64,000 nucleotides of DNA from Oasisia sp. SBJ-2009 (Eukaryota; Annelida; Polychaeta; Sabellida; Siboglinidae), in assembly GCA_964017155.1 (NCBI GenBank), contig OZ024862.1, positions 31,643,320 to 31,707,319 on the forward strand. The letters run 5' to 3'. The notes under the pieces were generated by a model, which had not been told where the DNA came from, did no database searches, and was given only the letters and a program-made list of their open reading frames with translations. The position numbers were made by a program, and so were the translations under genes. Below, in pieces: positions 51,896-63,553 of this stretch (position 1 is its first letter; each line of letters begins with the position of its first letter).

Positions 51896-54544
51896 TGTAG
51901 GCAGGGCGATTAGGCAAACCAGGGACGGGTCGGGGGTGGTAGTGTTGTACACAGGAATCCTGCAGAAGTAGATATGTATAGGCGTTGTTGTGGCAACGCT
52001 GCAACCGTTGCCGTAGTAGCGGCGCCGTTGAGTGAGTAACTCACACGATGTGACTAGGTAATATTTTTGCACCTCTTTCATTTTGTCACCACACTGCCAG
52101 TCACCCTAGCGGCCGGTCACTCTGCCAGACTGGACACTGTCCAGTCGTATGTGGTGGGATACATGCAATCTCCTTGCCAGTCACTGCTCCTCCCAGGTAG
52201 GCTACGACATTCGTACAGCGATATGTCACGGGTGTCAGTCGTCGGTGTCAGGTGTCACGCGAAATATGACGGTACCAAATTTAGTGTCTCCTCAGACCAC
52301 AATCGGGTGTCAGGTGACATGGTTCAGTCGAAGTACAGCCCCATTGATCACTGGCAGCTGTAGTCTCTCGCACTCAGTGACCTCTCCACCATGATGCCAT
52401 TGGCCTATGTCATCAATAGTAAGCAGTGCGTTGTACTCACTGACAGTTCATTCTTGTCACGCATGGCTGGAGTCGGCTTGTGTCATCAATTCTCTCCCAG
52501 ATTTTGTCACGCCAGCTCAAGTTCATTCACCCCAGTTCAATTTTGTGTTTCTTTTCAAAGTTGGTACCGTCATATGTCACACTTGATACCAGTTGATGAT
52601 GATACCACCATGTGACAATTGACACCAATAACGCCATGTCACACTGGTAGCGAGATGTCATGCCACTGTCAGATGGTAGGGATGCCACCATGTCAACCTC
52701 GTCAGTGGTACCGTCATGTAACATCTGGTCATGGTGTTGTCACATCAATCTCAGTAGTTATGCCATCATGTGTCATAATTGATGTGACATTTCGGTAGTG
52801 ATACCAGTAGGAGTTGGTATTGATGATGACATCGATGATACCAGAAGTGGCACACAGGCGGTACCGCAAGACAAATGGTACCGACAGACATGGCACTCGT
52901 TGGTACCAACAGACATGGCATTTGTTGGTACCGACAGACATGGCATTCATTGGTGCCAACAGACATGGCATTCATTGGTACCGACAAACGTGACATTCGT
53001 TAATGCTACTGATGATAATGTTACTATAGTTTAAATAATCTTGTGTCGACGCTAACTTGCAAACCACTGCCATTGGGCAGCCCGACACAACCGTTATCGG
53101 CACACGGACAGGTGGTAGGACCAGCTGTGCTGTGTCCGCGTCACGTGACCCTGTGCCACAAGTAGACCGCCACTCACGCGCAGGTAGTGGAACTCAGGTA
53201 TTTCTAAGACACTCCACAAGTGTCGATCCGAGAAATGAGTGCATCTGCAAAATTGTTCGAGGAAATGAGTGAATAATTCTTCAGGGACGCCATGTAGTCG
53301 TTGTTTGTCTTGTCAGCTACGGTCTGTGCTCATCCTGCTTCCAAAGTCTCGCTAGAAACGTAGCTCCGTTTTCGTTGAAACCCCGCATTTGTAATTCATC
53401 CCACACGCATTTCGTTGACGTTTTTTCCCGGCGACTTTTTTTGTAAATACCCGTCACAAGATTTTCGACATGTTGTTGCTGAGACGAGTAGCTAGAGAGA
53501 TGTATGGAGTTGGCGAAATGTCAGAATAGTGTACTGTTTGCTCACTAGGGGACAGCACTTGTGTTGGGTATCTTTCTCGTGGACTCTTTATAGAGGTAAG
53601 CACTCTGGCTGTGTAAAGATGGTGTAGTTGAACTATTACCCTCTGTCTGTGCTGCCCCTGTGATTTTTGCATTTCGCTTGACGTTGACTAATGATAAAGA
53701 TTATGACCCTGTTATCCGCTGCATAGCGCACACAAGTCAGCACTGTTACGTACAGCTTATAAGTGATTGTTTCATTGTTACAGGTCTGCATAAAATAGAT
53801 AAATTTATTGTTGTTTGTTGTTACGAAATGCTATGGCGAGGACCGCAGCAAATGGATGTGATGAGTATTATTGGTTCTTCACACACTTCTTTCATGCACG
53901 AAATCTCCTCGATGTTATCGACTGCAGAACAAATATTCACTGCATCTATTATCAGAGAACATCATGCTTGTAACATTGTTAAGAAAAATTGTTCATGGTT
54001 GAAAGCTTGCTTGCTTCTCACAGCATGTCGGTCAGCAGAAACTGGCTGGACAGGTTGTGATTGGTTCAATCAGTGCAGTACTCGCACTACGTGTTGCTTA
54101 TTTACAAGGTTCCTAGGGTAAGAGGAGTTGGTATAGGTAAATGTCATTCTTGACGTACGATCCCGGTTTTAAATTAGAAACATGATGGAGTATTTTGTCG
54201 AATAATGTTATTGTGACTGAGTTTGTGCGGCATTTTGTGAATATGTAAGACGCTACCTCAAGGATGTGGTTGGGTACTTGTGCTCTCTTGTAGATGAACA
54301 ATAGACTTTGGCGTTGTCAGCATCCATTCGTTTATCACGTCACTGTGAGAATATGCTGGATGACAGTCACTCTTGCATGTAGGATACATTCCCCTCTTTC
54401 AGCGTGTACTTGTGCATGTTATGTGCAGCATGTACATGGTGACATTTGCAGACATGCGTGCATGCTCTCACTGCACTGAATGTCTGCCGCAGCCTAGTTG
54501 GTGCTTGGGTATCAGTAGTCAATTCATCCACACCAGTCCATCAT
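51896..54544 (+). other. ATXN1 3' flank / likely 3' UTR
   Basis: Follows the stop. No other gene is recognised, and no canonical AATAAA was noticed here. 52200-53000 is rich in short catgtcac/ggtacc motifs. Confidence 0.45.
52855..53005 (+). repeat. 27-bp tandem repeat (gacagacatggcattcattgg core)
   Basis: About five units in the ATXN1 3' flank, possibly 3' UTR. Confidence 0.85.
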
Positions 54545-55400
54545 GCTAGCCTTGGTGTACATGTCCTCCAGTCCTAGCCTTGGTGTACATGTCCTCCACT
54601 GCTAGCCTTGGTGTACATGTCCTCCACTGCTAGCCTTGGTGTACATGTCCTCCAGTCCGAGCCTTGGTGTACATTTCCTCCACTGCTAGCCTTGGTGTAC
54701 ATGTCCTCCAGTCCTAGCCTTGGTGTACATGTCCTCCAGTCCTAGCCTTGGTGTACATTTCCTCCAGTCCTAGCCTTGGTGTACATGTCCTCCACTGCTA
54801 GCCTTGGTGTACATTTCCTCCAGTGCTAGCCTTGGTGTACATTTCTTCCAGTGCTAGCCTTGGTGTACATGTTCTTCAGTGCTAGCCTTGGTGTACATGT
54901 TCTTCAGTGCTAGCCTTGGTGTACATGTTCTTCAGTGCTAGTGTTGGTGTGCATGTCCTCCATTGTTAGCCTTGGTGTATATGGTCCTCCAATGCTAGCC
55001 TTGGTATACACATTCTTCAGTGCTAGCCTTGGTGTGCATGTCCTCCAATGCTAGCCTTGGTGTACATTTCCTCCAGTGCTAGCCTTGGTGTACATTTCCT
55101 CCAGTGCCAGCCTTGGTGTACATGTCCTCCACTGCTAGCCTTGGTGTACATGTCCTCCAGTGCCAGCCTTGGTGTACATGTCCTCCAGTGCTAGCCTTGG
55201 TGTACATGTCCTCCAGTGCCAGCCTTGGTGTACATGTCCTCCAGTGCTAGCCTTGGTGTACATGTCCTCCAGTGCCAGCCTTGGTGTACATGTCCTCCAG
55301 TGCTAGCCTTGGTGTACATGTCCTCCAATGCTAGCCTTGGTGTACATTTCCTCCAGTGCTAGCTTTGGTGTGCATGTCCTCCATTGTTAGCCTTGGTGTA
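54545..55400 (+). repeat. 28-bp minisatellite (tagccttggtgtacatgtcc core)
   Basis: About 30 units with few indels; no gene. Confidence 0.94.
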
Positions 55401-56554
55401 GTTAAGCAAGTCAAGCGTGAGCTTAATTGACACCTGTAGGTTGCATTATGGGTAATTAATTAATTAAGTGGATGCTGTTATTGCATGGAGGGATCTTAAC
55501 ATTGACCAACCACATAATCTTCACTTAACCCTCTGAATCATCATCATGGGGATTTTAAAATAATGACAACTGATTTTTAACATAAGCACAGCTGGGTGTA
55601 AACTCTTTATTTTTATCAAAAATGTGGTGATCTTTTTAGGCTATTTTAAAAGGTCTTAAAATACAGCTGTGAAACTCTTGGGCACGTTGATTTTTAATCC
55701 GTTTCATATTCTGTCGTGCAGACAAACTCAGAAGTGATACATTTTATAGTAGTTCATCTGAATGAAGGAATGTCTTCATGGATGGAGAAAAAAGGTACTT
55801 GTGAATATTGTAGCCTAAGTGACACACGGCTTAAAATAATATTTTAAAACTAGCACACGACTGATGTACCAACGTCTGGCTATAGTATAGGAATATGGCA
55901 TGCATATAAGCGATGGAGTCTAGGTGTGGTGAAGCATGTGAGCTTGCTGTCGCTCACTTGTTCCAGGATGTTTAGTTATACGCGACTCGGCTGGGGAGAG
56001 AGAGAGAGGCTGAAGGGTAATCAACTGCGTAACGGTCACGCTTCAGTGAACTCGATGTCTGTCAACTTGTTATATCTTCACACTTTCAACTTGTCATATC
56101 TAAATGTGTAGACAGACGATATTTGTGTGTGCGTGCGCATGTGCGCGTGTGTGTGTGTAATTGTGATATCTGCCCATACTTGTAGCCATGTGATATTTGA
56201 ACGTCTACCTCTCGACAGACAGTGGAGTGGAGAACACGCAATCAGTGGAGCGCAATGGAAAGGACAATCAACTTGTGCAGAGAACATTAGGGACCGCCTG
56301 GTATATATTTGTATATGAATGAGACCACGAGCTGGCAGAGATGAGTGGCGCCGTCACTGTGAACGGGTCCTTGTAGTGACGCGTCATGATGTCACGCAGT
56401 AGTCAAAGTGCTTACAATGTCACAGTCGCCAACTCGCACCACTCAGGTTTCTCCCATGATGCACTAGCAGCCAGCCAGATATCCACCCCCTAGACTTACC
56501 ACCCTACCCTCTCTGTAGTTTGTGCACTACCCTACCACTCGCTATGTAATAGTA
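55401..56554. other. Non-genic sequence between ATXN1 and CTU2
   Basis: Nothing recognised in either strand. Confidence 0.55.
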
Positions 56555-57112
56555 TGTATTACCCTACCATTCAGTGCACTGTGTGCACTATCTCACCATT
56601 CAACGAGTGCATTACTCTACCAATCAGTGCTTGCACCACCCTACCAATTAGTGTATGCACTACTACCATTCAGTGCTTGCACCACCCTACCAATTAGTGT
56701 ATGCACTACTACCATTCAGTGCTTGCACTACCCTACCAATTAGTGTATGTACTACTACCATTCAGTGCTTGCACCACCCTACCAATTAGTGTATGCACTA
56801 CTACCATTCAGTGCTTGCACTACCCTACCAATTAGTGTATGCACTACTACCATTCAGTGCTTGCACCACCCTACCAATTAGTGTATGCACTACTACCATT
56901 CAGTGCTTGCACTACCCTACCAATTAGTGTATGCACTACTACCATTCAGTGCTTGCACCACCCTACCAATTAGTGTATGCACTACTACCATTCAGTGCTT
57001 GCACTACCCTACCAATTAGTGTATGCACTACTACCATTCAGTGCTTGCACCACCCTACCAATTAGTGTATGCACTACTACCATTCAGTGCTTGCACTACC
57101 CTACCAATCAGT
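56555..57112 (+). repeat. 46-bp minisatellite with 92-bp dimer periodicity
   Basis: Core ccattcagtgcttgcaccac then cctaccaattagtgtatgca. After the first unit, alternate units read caccaccc and cactaccc, giving a two-unit period. Confidence 0.92.
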
Positions 57113-57542
57113 CACAAGAGCTTCCTCTAGTGCATCATATTCACACCCATTCACAGCCCAAGCATTTGGATGTTCCTCCCTCTGTCTCCCTTAAAACACA
57201 GCAAGACTGCAAAGGATTGTGGGTAATCAGTATCTAGGGACCACTGTGGTGGCGCCAGTGTCAGGGCGGCTGTGATAATGCCTGTTATCACAATCTGCAG
57301 TTCATTGTTATCAACCAGCGTTTGGTGTCATTTTGACCAACTGAGTCTGAGTAACGGGGGCCCTTCCGATTGGTCACCTGCAGTGAATCGCCATGGCAAC
57401 TGATTACCCAACGCACTGCTAGAGGACCGAGTGAGAAATGAATATTCATTGTGTGATAAACTACTGTATGTTGTGGTGAGCATCATCTAGAGTGGCCGGG
57501 CGCACAGCCAAAGATGTACGATGTTGAGAGAAGCTTGCAAGA

Positions 57543-57548
57543 AATAAA
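57543..57548 (+). terminator. Possible ATXN1 polyadenylation signal
   Basis: The first canonical AATAAA I noticed on the + strand after the ATXN1 stop, 5.6 kb downstream. Vertebrate ATXN1 3' UTRs are several kb long, so this is possible but unproven. An earlier variant signal could be used. Confidence 0.2.
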
Positions 57549-57894
57549 ATCAGGAGAACGGTTCAAGCGTGTCCTGTCTTTCTTTGTCTGTGTCCAGCGT
57601 TTGTCTTTCACTCACTGCACTTGTGTCTATAATTCCGCCTATATACGTAGGCCCGCTGAAAGTGCGTCTGACATATTAGTCTTGCTGTCGAATAATCAAT
57701 GCTCCCTGTCACATGTCCTCGGCCAAAGTAGACAAGTCTACCGAATATGCGACGTCGTCTGTCGTGGCATGTCAGTTCGTGTCGGGGTTGTCCAGTCTTT
57801 GACACTGTTGATGTATCTGTGACACGCGGCGTGATGTATTGAATTTGTTGGTAATATATAATACGTCTGCCACACCGTGTCGGAGACTTGGCTA

Positions 57895-58000
57895 TGATGT
57901 CTGTCTCACTACAGTCTCAGACAGACTGTCTCACACAGACTGACAGTCTCACAATAGATTGTGAGTCTCGGAGACAGACAGTCTCAGACAGACAACCATT
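57895..58000 (+). repeat. Degenerate cagac/gtctca-rich tract
   Basis: Imperfect copies of cagactgtctcaca and relatives in both orientations. Confidence 0.6.
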
Positions 58001-58122
58001 TCCTTTGAGTGAGCTCACAAAAATAACATGTCAACAAAACAACGCCATCTATATTTTTATCCTTCAGTATAAAATATGCCAGGTATCGGAGGTCAGTCGC
58101 AACACGTAACGAATATAAATAT

Positions 58123-58128
58123 TTTATT
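58123..58128 (-). terminator. CTU2 polyadenylation signal (AATAAA on - strand)
   Basis: TTTATT on the + strand reads AATAAA on the - strand and lies 35 bases past the CTU2 stop, implying a 3' UTR under about 70 bases. Confidence 0.6.
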
Positions 58129-58162
58129 GCCGTCTGTCAACTCCTAGTTCAACTGTCTCCTG

Positions 58163-58232
58163 CTAGATGGCAGCAGCTGCCTGGTCTGACTCTTCCAGTA
58201 GAAACTCAGCGATCTGTTCCTTCATCTGGTCT
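58163..58232 (-). CDS. CTU2: CTU2 terminal exon with stop
   Basis: Acceptor tttctag|AGACCAG; one base completes an Arg codon, followed by DQMKEQIAEFLLEESDQAAA, two further residues (AI) and TAG at 58165-58163. The acidic end resembles the LQEIRDCLIEDSDDE end of human CTU2. Confidence 0.87.
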
Positions 58233-61200
58233 CTAGAAACAACATAAACATCTCGATGAACTAAACATTAAATATGCAACACATGGAAGGCAGTGGTTCT
58301 GACTGGAGGGTACATTTCACAAAATTTAGGAACACCCCCCCAAAAAAAGGAACATGTATTGGGGTGATGGTATAAATTTTCAATCATTTGCATTTTAGAG
58401 ACAAATAATTTACTGCCAGTTTTGGATTAGCACATAAATAAATAATATCCGACAGGTAAATTCCTCAACAATTTGGATTTAACCAGATCGCCACCAAAAG
58501 CTTCATGCTTCAGTTGGGATGTGGACCAGGAAACTTTGACCTGTTGAGAGTCCAACCATTTTCCACCATCTATTTTTAGCATTAGTTAAATGGGTCAATG
58601 TTGGGCATTAAATGACACTGATATCACTGTAGAAATTAAAATATTGCTGTTCAACTTGACACTTCACTGCTATAAAGTCTGAACTATTATGACCCATCTG
58701 GTTGGCCGTATCATTCTCCTCTGTGGCCAGTATAACAGCACATTCTCATGTCTTCAACAAGATTATTCTAGTAAAGTACTACCACAATATTGAATGGTTT
58801 CAAATAGTTATTTTACTAACACTTAAATTGGCAGACCCAAACAAGTGTCTTTTGTTTCTATTTCAGACATTAAGGATAGGCAAAAAGCAATACAAATATG
58901 TATGTGGGACTATGGGTAAGCTCTGTTAGTCACGCCTGGTAACTCGCTCACCGTGCCATGACGTCTGCACTTGTTCTTCTGGTCATCGCATCCGGCAACG
59001 AGGAAACATCCGTCTGAAACCACAGTTTAGAGACTAAGCGTCTGAAACCACACAGTTTAGAGACTAAGCGTCTGAAACCACACAGTTTAGAGACTAAGCG
59101 TCTGAAACCACACAGTTTAGAGACTAAGCAAAGTTAACCTTTTCTATTCTGAAAATCTGAATGACTTACTAAAATAAATTATTGTTCTGTGATTCAAATA
59201 CGACTGCAACTCATGGTGACACCTAGTGCCTGTGCGGGGTCACCAAAGGACGTCATTGATACTGGACCTATGATTTAGCACCGTGCAGTATGACAAGCTT
59301 TCCGATTGTATTTGGACAAATTAAATATAAGTTGAAATGTCTGAACAAAAATCAAACATTTACATTGAGTAGATACGAGCTAGTCAAAGCAAATGGAGCC
59401 TAAGCGTAATGGTGGCACCCATTAGTTAAACAAATATACCACGGCTCTGTACTCAGCCAACCTGGTCGTAAGTCGTCTAAATGATATAAAATTATGTTTG
59501 GGCAATGGTTGTACAGGCGTTTCAAAGGGGGGGGGCCCTTTAAATATCACATTTATAAATCACTGTTGTGAGGGATAAATTGCATGTTGATCACACTAAA
59601 TTGGTGGTTGCACTTCTTGCTGACACAGTAATGTTTACATGGCAGATGTACAATATGCACGGAGAAAAATACCAAACAAGCAGTGAATTTACCCACCATA
59701 TCATGTACGAGTCGCAGACAACCGTAGCAGAGACCCGACTCAATGTCCATCAGCATTCCACAGCTGTAAGCAGAGACAACATTGAACCTTCGGGTCCCAT
59801 CTGAGGTGTTTCTAGTTTCAGGCAGCACTTCCGACACCCATGCTGGTGCTTACATTTCCCACAAAACTGAGTTGGAATGTTGGTCACTACCATGGACGTT
59901 ACAGATGTTGGATGGAACTGACGGATGTAACTATACGAGACATTATGATCAACATAGATGGGGATGTAGGGTCTATATATAAGTGTGTGTATGTATGTAC
60001 AGCTGTATTTATTATATATGTGTGTATATATATATTATATGCCCAAATGAGTGATAAGTCGTGATTTGCCATTTGGCGTGAGTGCCATCTAAAGCCAGAT
60101 GGGATGATTGTGGTGAATTTTAGGTGTGTATGAAAAATAAATTTATAGCATCTGTTTTAACACTTCCAGCCATCCCACACTATTTATACAAAATAAAATG
60201 TGTATTTTAACGCCATCTAATGTTAACCCTCTTGATTAACTAGTACAAAATGCAAAACTTTAACGGCAGTTTTCTCCAGTTTTACTTTTTGACCCCTGCC
60301 ATACCTAATGTGACATAACTTCACCAGTAGTAGAGTCATAATTTTTGAAACACTGTATATCTCCTTTTATCAAATATGTAAAACAAGTGTGTCAACATAT
60401 TTCCTACTTATCACTCATTTGGTCAGCAGGTCACAATTACACACTATATACATCCATACATAGCTTGATATAATTGGTTTTATGTTACATGTAGACAAAA
60501 ATTATTACTTAAACATACCATTACTATACTAGTCACTTGTTAATTTATATTGAATCATCCACGATTTCAATCAAACAACAGCTTTTGCCAGTGTCACATA
60601 AAAAGGCAATCAGACGATAAATTACTTGTTTCAGACATCTGTCTGGTCAGTGCCACTGTATACTGTTTCAGCATTGAGCACAGCCACGTGTAAGTTGACT
60701 AGTACAGACGTGTCATAAATCACCCCAAAAACATAGAGATATACTGTCATCTTGATGCACCCGGTGGCCGTCGCGTCGCCTGACGTCCGACCATTGGTTG
60801 CCGCCGTTAATGTGACGTCTACTGACAACCGTCGAGTCAGCGATACTGGGCGCGTGATTTAGCACCGTGATATATCTCCAGCTTCCTGATTCCTGCGTCT
60901 CTAACGAATCATACTATTTCGATCTATCTTCGGAAACACGATCGTAATAAATTGTATCTGCGTTGTAAATTGCTTAGTTCTGGCCACATCAGTTTCTTCA
61001 GTCTGTCTACTTGTGCAGTCGTCTCCGTTGGCAGACAGGCAGTGGTAAATGTCTTCTCTCTCAAGCACTGTCAGGTCAACTGACCAGTCCTCACACATCA
61101 TGGTCACTAAATGTTAAACTGAATATTGGGCCACACAACAGCTGTGTGAATGAAGTGTTTCGTGTAGTGCTCAAAGTACAGATGGACTGTACACAACAAC

Positions 61201-63553
61201 GGACAGAGAACCTCAGTAAAACTGTCACTTAAAGATCACATGCTAAAATTGAATACATGTACTTGTTTTACAGTCATGAATAATACTTACTTTTATACTA
61301 CAATCAATAAAAAAAATTATGTAAATTTACTCTACAATTTTGAAACAAATTGCAAAAGCAGGTTGCTTATTTCTGCCCTTTCAATAATGAATACGAATAC
61401 ATTTATTTCAGGTAAAAACCCATATACAATTGGTACATACATTAGCACATCTAAGTATAAAAGATAAAATATGTTAAAAAAGAATAGATAAAAATAAATA
61501 AGGTTATTAGTTAGATAAATGTAAAATTGTAGAAAAACAGATAAAATAATGAGCATTATACAGGATGTGATTGTATAATAAATATGCAATTAATTCATGT
61601 AAATAAACACCATTTGAAAAGTAAGTTATATAAACAAGTTACTGACTCTAAAAATATATATAATAATAAATAAATAATAACAAAGTTATATGCGAGACAT
61701 GATGACATTACATGACGTCATTTTGATGACACAAACGTATTTATGTCTGCAGTTGAGTACAGGAACTAATTCTAAGACAGTTGAATCACACACCGATGAA
61801 CCGACCAGATGGCATAACTGATTTAGCCTTCTCATTACTACGTGATATGTCACTTCCTTCGCATTACGCAGACGAGAACATTATTTATGACGTCTCTTAT
61901 GAGTTTACACCCCAGAAGTGTCACGTCGACATGTGTCACTGACTGACCTTGACCGGTGGGGGTCGTTGGGTGCCACCGTGGAGTCTGCGATGTGACAGTC
62001 GTCCCGAGGGGTTGCTGTTTGATGTCTACCTTGGGCCTGTTTCTGACACATGGCCTGTGAGAAGCGCGTTGACGCAAGGGCCGACGCGTCACCAACCCAT
62101 GTGTCAAGTGGGGCCTGTCACCAAGGTGGTCATGAAGTCATGTCACTACACATTAGGCATGAGTCTCGGTCTCACATCAAACACACCACACAGTATCTTA
62201 ACGTCTAACAATTCACGACTGCAAAACACCTACATCCACATTTTAAATGATATTTTAGTCCTCTTATAATGTCTGTTTACTAATTAAAATTATATTTTTA
62301 GAAGATAATTTATATATATATGTATATTTTAAACAATTTTAAAGGACATTTTATATATATTTATTTTTTAACTAGTTTACACCACAATTATTCTTAAATA
62401 GATAATTTATTATTTTAATTTTGTCTTTATTTATTTATTATATTAATTTTTTTTAATTATTTATGTACAATGCATATCTTATATCTATACCTTATATTTA
62501 TTTGCCATATTTCATTTTATTGTATATATAGCACTATATGAGTCAACGCCAGACTGCATTCCAATTCATCATGTAATGCACGTTGAATATGGCAATAAAG
62601 CTTTATTATAACATAAAGCGAGTAAATACACATAAACATCTGTACTGAGCCCGAACCATCAAAGTAGGTTTTTATTTTCAAAAACAGAAATATTAATTTA
62701 AATAGTCAAAATTATTATATCCTACCTCACACATGGAGCAGTGACTGTGAATGTTGACATCTTCTGTGGTTCCTGGCGCTGACTTGGCCAGGCCGAGCTT
62801 TTCTCCTGTTCTAAAACACACATACAATCTCTAAACATTCTCACAAATTACCAACACTATAACATGTGTCAAAATGGTGTTGTGCATTTGTAATACACTG
62901 TAATATTCTTATTATAACTAGCATTTCTAAAGTGCTGTAACCATGGCACCAGCCCGTTCATTGGCACACACAAATATTATCAAATGTACATATTGTCAGT
63001 GGGTTTTCTGCTTTTTAATTGCACTGCTGACTGTAATTAATGATACAAAATTGATCTTCTGAATTCTGATGAGATTTAATGTTTCAAACAAACTTCTACA
63101 AAAGTGTTCAAATCACAGATCAATATTTTAAAACACAGTCTATGTAGGTGTGCCACTGAATGTGTCTTTGGGCTTAATATAATATAATAATATAATAACT
63201 TTATTGTCCAATCATAGAGTGGAAATATATTTTTGGACTTTGGAGGTTGCATAAAAGCACAATATTTACGTCACATAGTAATAAATGGTAGCTAATATAT
63301 ATATATATAATATTGAAATAAAAAAATATACTAAAAAAATACGATAATATTATATTAAGATAAATTAATTAATTAATAAAGATGATAAAAGAACATTGCA
63401 TAGATTGCCACTATAAGTGTGCCACTGAATGTGCCACTCTCAGTATGCCACTCTGTGTGTGTCTCACCTGCAGATGGTGTTCACTGTGGTAGCTGACTTG
63501 GTGTTGAGCCCAAGGACAAACTGCTCCGTGAGACTGTCCAGGGAGTGACCGGC
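58163..63553 (-). CDS. CTU2: Cytoplasmic tRNA 2-thiolation protein 2, C-terminal third (partial; 5' part beyond the window)
   Basis: CTU2/NCS2 works with CTU1/NCS6 in the cytosol to thiolate U34 of tRNA Lys, Glu and Gln, receiving sulfur from URM1. I assembled join(complement) 63553-63468, 62810-62726, 62114-62030, 59842-59697, 59013-58952, 58232-58163; every junction is GT-AG and phases match throughout, giving about 176 residues. The product follows the family in order: LTEQFVLGLN...TVNTICRTGEKL (human FILRLQ...TVSTVYRTSEKL), a CSMC pair with APLDT, ASALASTRFSQ, LPETR, GLCYGC, and an acidic end EQIAEFLLEESDQ (human LIEDSDDEA). The two CxxC pairs seen here are typical of the family. The gene is convergent with ATXN1, and an AATAAA on this strand lies 35 bases past the stop. 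The gene must continue to the right of 64000. Confidence 0.9.
58952..59013 (-). CDS. CTU2: CTU2 exon (TDVSSLPDAMTRRTSADVMA)
   Basis: 62 bases: acceptor gtttcag|ACGGAT, donor GGCACG|gtgagc, 20 codons plus two bases. The product corresponds to the human LPSLDPLPPYILAEAQ segment. The acceptor is copied in a tandem array that runs up to 59128. Splicing to an upstream copy would reach TAA after four codons, so only the proximal copy yields full-length protein. Confidence 0.85.
59011..59128 (-). repeat. Acceptor-site tandem repeat, about 30 bp x 4
   Basis: Units at 59011-59038 (28 bp), 59039-59068, 59069-59098 and 59099-59128. On the - strand each contains the gtggtttcag acceptor followed by ACG, so the CTU2 3' splice site exists in four tandem copies. 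Confidence 0.9.
59697..59842 (-). CDS. CTU2: CTU2 exon (LPETR...GLCYGC...VHDM)
   Basis: Two bases complete the split codon, then 48 codons end at ATG|gtgggt in phase 0. VLPETRN aligns with the human PLTETRT segment, and SGLCYGCLRLVHDM aligns with EEQLCYSCRVNMKDL. I chose the cag acceptor at 59843-59845; an aag acceptor 15 bases further in (exon start 59827) is phase-compatible too. Confidence 0.83.
60044..60421. mobile_element. MITE-like element in CTU2 intron
   Basis: A perfect 16-bp inverted pair, caaatgagtgataagt at 60044-60059 and its reverse complement at 60406-60421, bounds 378 bp of non-coding sequence. No clear target duplication. Confidence 0.4.
60422..62029 (-). other. CTU2 intron (exons 62114 to 59842), distal part
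   Basis: No exon needed here: the phases of the flanking exons join directly. The open frame at 60828-60631 has no family match. 61240-61690 is AT-rich. Confidence 0.6.
62030..62114 (-). CDS. CTU2: CTU2 exon (APLDT...ASALASTRFSQ)
   Basis: 85 bases: acceptor gtgacag|GCCCCA, donor GCCCAAG|gtagac, 28 codons plus one base. The product APLDTWVGDASALASTRFSQ continues directly from the CSMCE of the previous exon and parallels the CALDVDAADSATAF region of human CTU2. Confidence 0.87.
62238..62612 (+). repeat. AT-rich dispersed repeat, copy 3 (CTU2 intron)
   Basis: Near full-length match to 40661-41075, with the same order of blocks and the same ggcaataaagctttattat end. It lies in the CTU2 intron between exons at 62114 and 62726. 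Confidence 0.75.
62726..62810 (-). CDS. CTU2: CTU2 exon (TGEKL...HCSMCE)
   Basis: 85 bases: acceptor gttttag|AACAGG, donor GTGTGAG|gtagg. One base completes the split Arg codon, then 28 codons end at a codon boundary. RTGEKL is the family signature after the TVSTVYR-type motif, and CSMC supplies the first cysteine pair. Confidence 0.88.
62811..63467 (-). other. CTU2 intron between exons at 63468 and 62810
   Basis: AT-rich with the 63178-63380 retroelement-tail-like segment; no coding. Confidence 0.65.
63178..63380. repeat. Retroelement-tail-like AT-rich segment
   Basis: ataataactttattgtccaa resembles the reverse of an aataaag-type retroelement tail. AT-rich, non-coding, in the CTU2 intron. 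Confidence 0.3.
63468..63553 (-). CDS. CTU2: CTU2 exon (LTEQFVLGLN...TVNTIC), leftmost part of visible gene
   Basis: The donor is CTGCAG|GTGAGA at 63468/63467, leaving two bases of a split Arg codon. The 5' edge is uncertain. The proximal candidate acceptor is the CAGCAGCAG run just above 63553, giving 28 codons starting AGHSLDSLTEQF. The same acceptor-plus-exon block is repeated at higher coordinates, and the frame stays open up to about 63733. The exon could therefore be 86 bases or longer in 60-base steps. Confidence 0.75.

Larger units (their letters stand above)
57113..58110. other. Intergenic sequence before the CTU2 3' end
   Basis: A 102-codon open frame at 57514-57822 has no recognised product. 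Holds the candidate ATXN1 AATAAA and the cagac-rich tract. Confidence 0.5.

Noticed and set aside
58990..59130. CRISPR-like array of about 30-bp direct repeats
   Set aside because: Units are contiguous with no spacers, in eukaryotic intron sequence.
60631..60845. Possible extra CTU2 exon (SLTRRLSVDVTLTAATNGRT)
   Set aside because: Flanking exons join in phase without it, the frame reaches TGA with no good donor, and no family similarity is seen.
61850..62107. 85-codon - frame overlapping the CTU2 exon at 62030-62114
   Set aside because: Wrong frame; the true exon uses another frame that matches CTU2.
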